From: Bretschneidera sinensis
Lineage: Eukaryota; Streptophyta; Magnoliopsida; Brassicales; Akaniaceae
Reading direction: 5' to 3'
DNA length: 64,000 bases
Assembly (NCBI GenBank): GCA_023935145.1
Contig: CM043699.1
Location: 146,620,536 to 146,684,535, forward strand
The notes beneath the pieces are model-generated. The model was not told the DNA's origin. It ran no database searches and worked only from the letters and a program-made list of their open reading frames with translations. Each line of letters begins with the position of its first letter. Position 1 is the first letter of the stretch. Positions 34,501 to 46,500 of the stretch are shown here, one piece after another. Both the position numbers and the translations under genes were made by a program.

Positions 34501-37500
34501 GAACCAGCTACATGGCATAAAATCGTGCAAAGCAGTTAGTTTGAGATTTTGAGGTAGAACAAATAAAGGATAAGATTCATTCTAACTTATAATAGAGGAG
34601 GAAAACCATGATGTACAATTTAATACAATAATCTGATGAATGGTGATCAGATTATTGATTGGGATGTAAAAGTTTATAAATTATAAGTGAAAGACTTGAA
34701 GCACTAATTTCCCAGCAGATTTGCAGAATATGCTACTCTTACTCATGAGGGTCCTGAAACTGAGACTACCAAGCACAAATGCACCAATGCAAAGAGTAAT
34801 TTCATCTAAGTGGATGGTATTAAAAGGAGTAAGCTAAAATAATGAATTAGATGGCAATGGGGTAGCAAAGAAAGATATGATGTTTCTGATAGTATGGCTT
34901 TTAACATCTGGCGATTTGGGGGAAAAGGACTCAGGCACCAGTCGAGTAGAAAGTTAAATTTTGTTTGCATAGGATTTTCTACTTCTCCAAAATGATGCAC
35001 AAAAAAAGAAGAAAATGTCATCAACATAAGAGGGTATAAAGATATATATCAAATAGAAATGCTGATGTGCAACTGACAAATGGATTAGCTTATGTTTTTT
35101 TAGGTATCCAATAAAGGACAATCGAAGCAGAGGAACTAAACAGATAAAACATCCCATCCCCTTTCTATACCGTCAACACTTTAATAAAATTCTGTTAGCA
35201 CTAAAATTTACTCTCTTCTCCCAATTTGTCAGTCCATCTTTCATTTTGCACCTGCCCTAAATTGACTATCCCTTTAAAAGTCAATGACCATTCTTATAGA
35301 TTTTACTATTGTTTCCTTTACAAGTTAATTTCACTCATTAACAATATTAGGGGTAAAAAGGTAAAACCATGCTCACATCTTAAACTTTGTGCTTTTTCAA
35401 CTGGGACAAAGAAATCGGGACACAAGGAGTAATTACAATGAAAACTGCCCAACTAAACAAGCAAGCCCTTTCCTCTCTGTATATGTCACTGCCTTCTAAG
35501 AACATAAATCCTAAGTTTCTAGAATTGTAAGAAATAGAGTGGGGAAAAAGTCCTTTTATGTACTTAGTCATTTCCTTCTCAATCTACAGTATACTCTTAA
35601 GAGACCGTAAATTCCCCACAAAATCCTAAAACCTGAAATGCAAACAGAAAAGTAACCAGCACAGTTTTTTCCCAAGGGTATATTTGGAAGTTTGGAGGGA
35701 AAGTAAAGGATATATGTGGGGAAAAGAATGTAGAGAAAATGAATGCATATATGTAGCCTTGTTTGTAAGTTTAAAACTGAAGAAAGAGAAAGGAAAGGAG
35801 ACGACCTAATGTACTTTATCATTGTTCCCCTCGTTAATAAAAGAGATGTTATATAGAAGCTAGGACATAATCGTTTGTAAGAAATTATAAAGGAGGTACC
35901 CTCCCCCTCCAAATCCTCCCAATTTGGGAAAATTACAAAAAAAAAATGGAGGTTTAGAGGAAAATGGAGAGGTACATGTTCCCCTTCATTCCCCCTAATC
36001 CAAACAAGTGGTAAAATATGAACAGTCCATCCGGTTCGGAGGTGATACATGCTTCAATTATGCCAAGCTTAGAAGTGCTTAGCTAAGGATCACCAACTCA
36101 TCAATTTTATCCGAGCCAATTTTTAGCATGCACCATTTACATCTTTTAGATTAGTAAATAACACATAAATGAATTGAATAGTCATCTCACTTTATACTTT
36201 ATAGTATAGAATCCTAGGAATTCACATTTTAGCAAGAAAAGTATGCGGATAACTTTCTCAGTATAATTGTTTGCACATAGAATAATATGGAAGAAGCTTG
36301 ATAACATGAAAATGACCGCTTTTCTCTTTTACTGGCCAACAGAACAAGAATAACAGAAAGTAAAAGAAATTTCACAAAATTTCGTTATTATTAATGACTG
36401 AAAGGTTCACAAGATTGCACCTGGCGATTGTGCACGTACTCCAAAAATGATGGCACATCTGGGTATCGACACTCTTCTTCACTTTCAAGTGGAGGAGATT
36501 TCTGAAAGCAAATGATGTCCCCATCTTCAATCTGCAAACAAAGAACCAAAATGATTACTACATCAGACACCAATCTACAGTAATCTAGCATGCAACAAGC
36601 AAAATATACCTGACTTAATCGGAATGAAGTTTTCTTATCCAGGTGTTCACACATCACGCAAGGTTCAAACTTTATTTCCTGAAAATTGCATAGCAATAGA
36701 TAAGATATAAATTGAGCTAAGAATAAACATAGAACCATTCGCATGAACATAAAGCCAAATGTGAGAACCAGCAGGAGAAGCAAACCTCATAAAGTTCTAT
36801 TTCTACATCAGAAGCAAATCCAGCCATTTGATTTAGCCTTTCTATAATTTCTATGGGCTTGCAAGAACTTTTCACCATAAGCCTACCAACATATCTGGCA
36901 GCATGGAAGAAATTATAATGTCAGAAAGATTTTAAAGAGAGAGAGAGAGGATAAAGAAAAATGAAAGAGACTAATGGGTACCTTAATTCTGCCCTCTCAG
37001 GGTCGTAAAGCTTGAAGAAAAGCAGAATGTCTTCTTTCATTCTGTCAGGTGGAGGAATGGGACTTAAATCCTGAAGTTGGTGTACAAGATTAGTAAAACC
37101 ATCCACTTATCAACAAAAAAAGATTAGTAAAACCATCCAAAAAGAACTTTTTTTTTCTTTTTCTGGCAGAAATGAAAGGGAGGTACTACGGAATTTAAAT
37201 AATCATAAACACAGCCTTACTGGCCCGCGCTCTACTTCCAAGAACAACTTTAATTCTGCATTGTGAGCCTTATTTGACACCTCTCTTAACTGTCCAACCT
37301 ACAACCACCACACAGTGTCACTACTGAGCACATAAGACATGCATTGACCACAGATCTCCAGATGGTTAAATATAACACCAACCAAAATGCATGATTAAAA
37401 TATTGGGGCTAATTCTTGAAGTCTCATCGACAATAACAATAATAATAATCCATTATTTAACATAACATCCATAGTAAAACCAGACAAACCCTGGAATAAT

Positions 37501-40500
37501 AACTAAAACAGAAAAGAAAATGAGATGAAAGTTCCAGGAAATATTTCTGAAAAAGTAGTGAGTACTGAAGACACTCCTGAGGAACACTGTAATATACCAA
37601 TGCACTACAGAAAATCCCACCCATGGATAAGGGACAGGCAGTAGATCATTTAAACCAATTAAAATTAAATAATTAAGTCGTAATAATTTAGTATTAGTAC
37701 TTTTAAAGAAATCTTGTGAAGATATTTCACGAAGACATTATGCATTCAAGTGTTCATCATGATCACCTAATTCTAAAGCCAGCTGCCATGAGCGGAGAAG
37801 TTTGAATTTGACAATCAATTAACTTATAACTGATCCATAACACCTTTCTATACCACCAGAACTAAGACAAGAAGTAAATACCGATTGTGCTTCCTCCTGT
37901 GGTGTCAATGGTCGATTAGGACGATATGTATGGTTTTGTCGCTTTGCCCAAATCCAAAATCGCTGAAATTGAACTGGAATACCAAACTCTTTGGCAACCT
38001 CCCCCTGTGAACCAGCACAAAGTTAGACATCTAAAGATTAAGCAAACAACACTGAATAGAATGTAAGTATGTTGATAGTGGTGGGCAATTGGGCGAGTTG
38101 GGTCGGGTTCGGGTCATTCTAGGACGAGTTTTGGGACCAAGTCGTTTTTGGGCCATTCGGGCTGCAGTCCGTATCTATTCGGGGATTGCCTTAGGTATAG
38201 CGCGGGTCTTGGGTTGACCTATTAGGTCTGCTCAACTTTTTGTTATTTATTGCTCCATTTCTTTTCCAGTTTCTGGTGATTTCATTTTATTGTTTTATAT
38301 GTTCAAGTTGACCTAATAAATTACCTTAATTTTATTTAATATCAATGTAATTTAGTTCATGAAACAAGTTAGCAATAATTTAATATAGAAAAGCTTTTGA
38401 TGCAAAATGGGAAAAAAATATTTATTATTTTAAGATTTGTAGGAGTTTTTAGTGATATAGTAACTTTAGTTTATGAAATTAACTATGTATTAGGGGTTTT
38501 AGGGTTTATTTCTTATTATGTTTAGGATTAGTGCCTATATAAGCAAAGAATGTTGAATTATTCTGACATTGGTTATTGAATAAAGTTTGATCTTTGTCTC
38601 ATTGTTTCTCCACTCAATAGTTCTTCACCTTTGCCCCCTATTTTATTTGGTTCTATTTCTTCTTCCCTTATTCCGTTTGTTTCTTTTATTATTCTCCCCT
38701 TTCTTCTCTCGAAATTGTCTTTCCTACATCATGTGGTATCAAAACCGAAAGTTTCTATATCCCTATATCCTATCTACCGTCAACATAACATATATCCCCT
38801 ACCCTAAAAAAAGAAATAAAAAAACATTGAAAAAAATTGGTCATTACTACCATCCTTTTCCAAAGTACATCTTGTACTTGAAAAGAAAAAAAAATAGAAA
38901 AAAAAAAACAAAACAGCAACTGCAAATTCTCAATCCTCACTTTCCATTGCCTTACAACATGCACAGCCACCACCATCAAGACCAGAAACAGCGAACGACC
39001 AAAAACCTAGAATCTCGCCGAGTTCCGCCGCCATGCACCACCCCACTCGCCGCCACCACCGCGTCGGCAACCTTGTCTCCGGAAGAGAAAGACACATTTC
39101 GGACCGGAAAACACCAATCCGTCCAGCCCAACCACCCAAGGGCCGTGAATCCGCCATAGTATTGCCATGCTGAAGCCCAAAGATTCTCCAAATCTGTCCT
39201 CGTCAATCTGCACTTTCCAGTGGGTTTTGATGCTCACCACCACCATCATAACGTTCGGAGAAAGCCGAACAGTAAGATTCCAAAAGCCCAGTCTCCATCT
39301 CTGACTACATGTTTGAATTTGGATCAAGCATAGGACTCATGGGTTGTTTTGCTTCAATTTTGTTCTTGATATTTTTATTTTTTCTTTTTATGTTTCCTAG
39401 TTTCTGATTTCTGTTAAAAAAAGAGAAAAAAAACAGAAAAGAAATGATATAGAAAAACAAAGAAAAAAGAAGGGAAAAAGAGAAAAAAAAAATGCAGCCA
39501 CTAAAAAGGAATGAGTTCAATTGAGTCGAGTCGAGTTCTTGTTACATTCATCATGTGCTATATCCACTTACATCTATTTTGGACGGTTTGGCCATGTGAA
39601 GAAAATTAGTATTTCAAAAAGTTCAGGGGAATTTCAAGCTCCTGTGCAGTATCGTTTGCATCAAGATGCTATATGTGCTAAAACCGAGCTTTATGGACAT
39701 TGTATTTATGATTATTGTTGTCCGTTGGAGAACGAATATTATCATGCTACTTATTTAAGTCACTCAAGATGCAACAACTCGTAAAGAGGATGACGTAACT
39801 AGTGGAAGCAACTTTCGCCAAAACTTCTACCCACCAAGATTCCCATCAAGACGAGACTAAATATGAAGCTGTTTCCCAGTCCAAGAACACCTTGAAGAGC
39901 TCGCACAAGTCATCGATGAAGGGTTTGAATCTCAAGATGTGGATGTATCTGTTGAGCCACTTCAAAGTGAAGACAAACAAGGCCAAGGCAAAAATGAGAA
40001 CTAATGTGTGTGCTTGATATTCCTTCCATTGATTTTGTCCTACCTATTTTTGTTTGAAACCCCTCTTGCATCATTCTTGTTTTCGATCAAAGACACATTT
40101 AGAAAATTTTAAGTTTTCACCATACAACTCTAGCAATCAAAAATTCTGATCCTTCATCATTATAAAACTCAATGTCGAGTTTTTTGCAAGTAGGGTAGAA
40201 TGATGTAGAATGTGAAAAGAAATAAGTATTATTTTAAGATTTGTGGGATTATTTTGTAAATATGTTTTATTAAGAGCAAGTAGTAATATAGGATTTTAGT
40301 TTATTTCTTACTATGTGTAGGATTGGTGCCTATACAAGCACCTTTAGTATGTTGAATTATTGAAAATAGTTTGATCTTTGTCTCATTGTTTGTCCTCTCC
40401 CTAGTTCTGTTTCTTCGTCCCCTATTATTCTTTTCTCTTCTCATCTGCTCTCTTCTTTTCAACCTATTCAATTCTTCTATTATTCTACCCTTTCTTCTCT

Positions 40501-43500
40501 CTATATTATTTGTCCTACGTCAACTTTGTCCTTTATTCTTTTTCTCATATGGGATTAAAGAAATTTATTGGAAATAATGTTGGCATTGTGTGCCTTTTTT
40601 TTATTGGTTGTATTGTGTGCTTTTTAAAGTATATAAGCATGTTTTTCTATCTAATGAAGTATGAAAAATGCAATTTCTTTTGGTTCAATAACTTATCAAG
40701 CTATTGTCAAAATTAATCAAGACTTTTATTGAAATGGGATATGTAGTCAATAAATTATCAAGTCATATGATGAAAAATTGATAGTTGTAAACGGAACTAC
40801 TTTTTTTAAGATGTAAAAGGAACAACCTACAATATCATGTTTCTTACAAGTAAATTTCACTATTCATTCTTCTTTTTTTTCATTACAATTACAATATAAG
40901 ACAATATTTTCTACTTGACCACCATTAGTTTAATAATCAATTTTTTTACAAAAAAATGGGTATTTTCGACTTCGGGTTTTGGGTCAATCCAAGTTCGGTC
41001 TTTTCCAAGTACGGATCAATTGGAGCTCAGGTCATTAGGGTTTCGAGCCGCTCGGGTCAGGTTTAGTCTGGTTAGGGTTAAACCATTTTTAAACGTTTTC
41101 GAGTTTGAACAGGTAGATTTGCGTGCGGGTCAGATCAGATCACCTCGTTGATAGCAATGCCAGAAGCAATTTCGAATACATAAAAATGCATAATCACAAT
41201 TAGAAACAATTGAAGGATAACTTTTCTGAACAAATAGCGAACGCAAATATAATTTCTAATCTAATTAAAACTTCCTCAAAAAGATGATAGAGCACACTCA
41301 ACTCTAATCAAATCTGTTTTTTATATGTAAAAATTTGTATAAAAAGCACCAAGGTGGAACAACCCCTAATATAAAAACTATCTACACGATAGTCTATCAA
41401 CAAATAATGTACAGGAGCTGATTCTCTTTGGAAAGGCCACAAAGCAACAAAATCAAGGGAATAGAGCCAAAGTCATTTGCTCATAAAGTTGAGCCAATCA
41501 GAAGTGCAACTGATTTGTGAAACTTAATGGCAATTGAGAGCTAAAATATCCTATAAAAACTATTTAACTTCAACTTCAGTTTTTTTAAATGCAGGACGGA
41601 ACAGTAAAAAGGTGAAAAGGGCATAATCTAGTTAAGGACACCACAACTAATCCCAAGATATCATTCTCAGAATCAAAGCAATAAAACATATCATCTGGTG
41701 AACTCAATACCACTGCCAAATGGATCGCAGCTAGAATAGGAAACAGTTTTCATATACTTCAAATTAAGTTCACTATTCTTTTACCATTCTGAATCCTGAA
41801 TAGATTTTCATATGTGAAACTTAATAAGGTCTTGCCTTCAAGCATGATGGTACTATGCATCTTGATGCTTGAAGGCAAGACCTTACTAAGTTTCATATAT
41901 GAAAATCTACTCAGGATTCAGAATGGGGCATTCAAATTCTTCAATGTAGTGAAGCAAACTAAGCTCAATCTAACCACCAATCCCCCCCCTCCCCCCCCCC
42001 CAAAAAAAAAGAACACCAGCAACACTTTTATTAAAATTTAATTCAAAAGTGTGATACCCAACAAAAAAATTTAAATCTACAATATCCTGATCTACAAGAA
42101 TTCAAGCAGGCATTGCAAAATTCATAGCCAAATTTAAGTTCTGCAAAAGCTAGCAAAATTTTCAATAAAAATAAACATCAGACTTACTCAAATCAGATTA
42201 AATGGGAAAAGATAAAAGAGTACCTTAAAAAGATGAAATAGTGTCTGCTTTTGAATACGAAAACTACGAACTTTATCATGATCAACAAGGTCAAAGTATA
42301 TATCCCTTCCAATCTGCTCAGCAAGGTCTTCATCTCTCGCAACCTAGATCCATCCATGAATTGCTTTATTTATTACTTTCCCATAGACACCAATGCTAGT
42401 CATTGCTAAACAATAAAGTAATAAACTATGAAAAAGAAATCATATAAAGAAGCCAAAACCTTTATTATAGTAAAAAGATGTGCCTGTGCTTTGTATCTTC
42501 TCTTGTCCTCCTTCTCTTGTTGTTCTTTCTTTAACCTTATCTGTAAAAAGACATTGAACGCATAAGTCGAGATCCACACATGCATGTGTAAAGAAAAGAA
42601 AAAAGTGAACCAAGCATGTACCCTCAGGTGTTCAGCAATGTCCTTTTCGTCAACATTGCAAATTATCTTGTCCTTGTCACTTTCACGTATATACACAAGC
42701 ATATATGCATTTGAGTATTTTGTGAATTTAAAGGGAGTGTTATTGAAGCCAGGATTAGTCTGTGGCAACTGTCCGACATAGGAGAACAAGGCAAACAGGT
42801 CAGTTCGCAATAATATCAAGTATACAAGTGGACAGAGCATTTTAAGCATGAAAACAGTACCTCTTCCTCACCACCATATTGCTCTTCCAATGCCCTTTTT
42901 ATATCTTCTTTTGTCACCCGTTCATCATCAAATTTATACCTAAACCAAAAGAATTATATAATGACAGAAATAAGTAAATAACAAATATTCAGCATCGAAA
43001 ACATTCATACAAAAGCAAGGCTAGACAAGCACAAATGTTAAGAGCCAAAATGTGTAGATAAAGACATCAAAAATGACAAGCTTCGAAGAAGTTCTTGAAG
43101 AACAAGTAACCAGTCATGGTGACACATTATTAATATTTGAATATCTCAATTCACAACCTCCAGAAGACCTTCAATTCTTCAATGGGGCAAAGCATCAAAC
43201 TATTTTGCCAATTGCTGGTTGGACATTTCAATTTCTTCATTTTTTTCCTCGAAATAATTTTTGCCTGGTAATGTTCAGTTTGGGAAACATAGAATGCTTT
43301 CCAATACTTGCAGTCAAACAAATTCAATGACAGACTGTAAAACTTGGAAGTAAAACCTGACTCAACATGAGGACAAAAATGACACAGCAACAATAGTACT
43401 CATCCTCAATGTGATAAGTTCACATCTCTTAAAAATGCATGTGCAACAGACATGAATTCTGCCAAGAGAAGGAACATTGCAACACCAGTTGTGTGCATGC

Positions 43501-46500
43501 AAAATGTGCTTATATGTGTGAGTCAAATTGCAACTTCCGAAAGTAAAACATGTACACAAGCATGTGCAAACACACACAAAATTATTTCAACTTAAAAAGG
43601 AAAACGATGCATACCATTGATCAGAGAGTGTCGGCCTTATAAAAGCATAGTAATGTCCACCATGCACTCCTCCACTATGAACTAACACACTACGGGAGAA
43701 AACGAAAACATGAGAAAACAGAGCACACATCGAAAGTATGTGGTACAACAAAACTAAAAACATAGCATCATAAACACATCACTACTACACAATACCAAAC
43801 TAGATGTGAGAAGTCCTTTGTCCTTTTCGTGACCATTGCTACTACAACAACTATTAGCCATAATTCACATATCAAGCCATTCGAGAAAGAAATATCACAC
43901 CCCTTCCCTAACAAACAATTTAATCCAAGACATTCCACTCAACTAATAGTGCATTAACACCCCGTCTTGCTAATCACTCAGGAATACAGGAGACCTACTC
44001 CGTCGAAAAGTGATCCCTGAATGACATGAATAGCACACATGATATCACAAAGGAAAAGTTTAAAGATCAAGCATCCGTTATTAAAGTCGAAACTCTCAAA
44101 TCTTGAAGTAAAAGACTTATTAAAGAAATTAAATATTATAAGAAACTAAATGACAGAAGGGTTAGTGAGTGTTTAAAAGGAGACATTTTACAGATTTTAC
44201 TTTTAGGCAGAACTTCAAACTTTCTTTGTGGCAAATCCCACATTTGGATTGGATAATTTATAGCAAGGATTTGAAAGCCTAAAACTCCCTAGTAAAAAGT
44301 ACCCACTCTCTTCAAATTCCTCTCTCCTTTCTCTCTCTCGGTCAAACTTCAGCCAAACAAAATTATATATGACCTAACAAAACAAAGAAACAGTAATAAC
44401 CCAAAAACACCATACTGAGAAAACTAACACCTGTGAAGTGTGTAAAGGTTGCGAACACTCCTATCTGCTTCAGGTGATAAATACTTCCCGTTCTCTCTAT
44501 CAAGGTCAAGTTGAAGAGGAAATTCATAGCGGTCATTTATCTACAAAACAAAAGCATTAATCAAATACTAGTAGCTTCTAGTCAAATAAATAACCGTAAT
44601 AAAAATGAACTGTTGTTAGAAACTGAATCATCACCACAGAAGATATTAAATATGCAAAGCGATTCTTATTGGTGTGCTTTCCTTTAAATTTGGTTCTTCC
44701 AGTGCCATGCAAAACACAGAACACTGACTTGTGTAAAAACATACTTGAGTGCTTTTATTCCAGAAAAAAGAAAGTGATTTACTTGACCAATTCCATGCAT
44801 GATAAAGTTTGAGATACAGCTAACTTTCATGGCCATGTACTTAAAAGAGATGTTTACGTTAAGAGAAAGATTCTTAATTAACTTCTGTTTTCCAGGATGC
44901 ATGCATGTTTCGATTTGATCGCTGCCCGTGAATGTTTGTGATAAGAAGTTAACTTGAACTACCATGCCTGCAACAACAATGCTAGCCTTTTTTCTTATAT
45001 GTGACTGTTTTCATGCGGAAAAGCTCATGCATATAAAAGAAAGACTTGGCATAAATGAAAGTCTTGGCAGTTTATATGGCCATTAATTCTTATGATCCTA
45101 ATAATGTTTCAACTACAAAAATAGCAGAACCGTTTAGCCTAATCAGGTCAACCTGCATAACTAATAATATTAAGAGCCCGTGTGGTTAGCTTCTAGGGCG
45201 CCAAGAAGCAGAAAGTAGGCTAAACACCTTATTTGAGCTATTTTTTAAATGAATCAGAAGCTGAAAACTCCAAAAAAAATGTCGATTTAGGGCCAGAATA
45301 AGAAGCTACAAAGCATAGCTCCTAACCCAGAAGCAATTTTAACAAATATTGCTTCTTACAAAGATACAAGATTACCAAATTGACCTTGGATGGCAAAATA
45401 AATTACTAAATTTTCCTAGATCAATGTTCATTATTGAAATTTAGGATACAATTTAGAATTAATTTTTTTCCTCCTATAATATTTTAATTGCAATTACAAG
45501 GATAAAACCATTATTATGAACTTATTGAGATTATTATTATTGGCTATTAATATTATTATTATCACCATAATCATTATATTATTAATGGGTAAATTACATC
45601 TCCATCCTCAAGTTTTGCACCTAATTACAACTAAGTCCATGAGTTTGAAAAACACATATCCCCCCCCCAAAAAAAAAAAGAAATTTTGATTTGCGCATGA
45701 CAAATAGGTCCAAAACGTCTATTCACCAAAATAAATGCACGATTTTGAAACATCATGTCATTTTGCACTGTATTAGAATCTGCTACATTCTTCATAAACG
45801 CAATAACGCCAAGTGAGTCACCATGAAATTTTGCCGCAAATGTTGACGTAAGTTCACGATATCTTCAGCAATCATGAAGAGGAATGAATTAAGACAATTT
45901 GTAATCGTGGATAAAAAGTTTTTTGAGTTTGTTCTGGAAGCAGGGGCAAAGGGGCATTACGTGCAGGTCTGGGCTGAAGCTTGGGCTCAACTTCTACCTA
46001 AAAAATTTCCAGCTACTAGTAAGCCCACTAGCTCAGCCCAACCTCCCACTTCCTAGCCCACTAGCCCAGCCTCTCACCCAATTCCCAAGCTCTCTTCTTC
46101 TCGACATTTTCTCTTTGTTCTCTCCCAAAATTTCAGTGATCATCAATCTCAGTTTTCTATTTTTCTCACCACGGCGATTGGCGATCCGCAGGCAGTGACT
46201 TAACTCCCCAGAGGTTAGCTATCAAAGAACTCAATTAATATTTGGATTTAGCGTTAACTTATAGATTAATTTTCTTGATGATTTTGACATGGATTTGGCT
46301 TATTTGTTTCTGGGTGAAAGTGGGTGTTGGTGGCATGCTCTGAGTGTCTTGAAATTAATCAAACCTTGATTCATAGAGTCAATGTCCTTTTCTAGGTTAA
46401 TTACTGTACAAAGATACTGGATTTTGATCCTTTTGTGGATTGAGATGAGATTGCGGCTATGTATTGGTTATATGAGCACCTGGGTTTTGTATGGTTTTCT

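Larger units (their letters stand above)
31179..38004 (-). other. UBP12/13: UBP12/13 exons 16-32 (C-terminal USP7-like region)
   Basis: Exons: 38004-37882, 37298-37221, 37070-36982, 36894-36786, 36678-36610, 36531-36421, 34507-34452, 34341-34164, 34069-33968, 33881-33810, 33239-33174, 32937-32872, 32078-31992, 31862-31746, 31614-31540, 31450-31364, 31220-31179. They encode residues 608-1115, the ubiquitin-like (ICP0-binding) and USP7 C-terminal regions that in USP7 activate the catalytic core. The protein ends EKPVKIYN, as in the plant family. Intron 27 uses a GC donor at 32871. The final exon is 42 nt and codes 13 residues. Confidence 0.93.
38079..41146. mobile_element. hAT-like DNA element in intron 15, carrying a nested LTR element
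   Basis: It is flanked by the perfect 8-bp duplication GTTGATAG (38071-38078 and 41147-41154), the length expected for hAT. The ends are rich in GGGTCGGGTTCGGGTC-type motifs: left end TGGTGGGCAATTGGGCGAG, right end (reversed) GAGGTGATCTGATCTGACCC. The terminal inverted repeats are short and imperfect. Excluding the nested LTR element (38398-40527) only about 0.94 kb remains, with no transposase, so it is non-autonomous. Confidence 0.75.
38005..42223 (-). other. UBP12/13 intron 15 (4.2 kb)
   Basis: The second-largest intron of the gene. It holds the hAT-like element 38079-41146 with an LTR element nested in it, and the hairpin 41784-41926. The flanking splice sites are intact (donor after 42224, acceptor before 38004). 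The remainder is ordinary AT-rich intron, with a C-run/A-run at 41983-42009. Confidence 0.85.

Noticed and set aside
35680..36015. MITE in UBP12/13 intron 21
   Set aside because: Ends only weakly inverted and no target duplication found; mentioned in the intron entry only.
38587..39159. 190-codon plus-strand ORF in intron 15 as a gene
   Set aside because: It starts inside an LTR and runs across the primer-binding site; the composition is low complexity (Phe/Leu-rich, then Lys- and Pro-rich).
45874..46056. 60-codon ORF inside the Mutator-like element as a captured gene
   Set aside because: Weak resemblance to L1 ORF1 sequence, too short to decide; left as unassigned.
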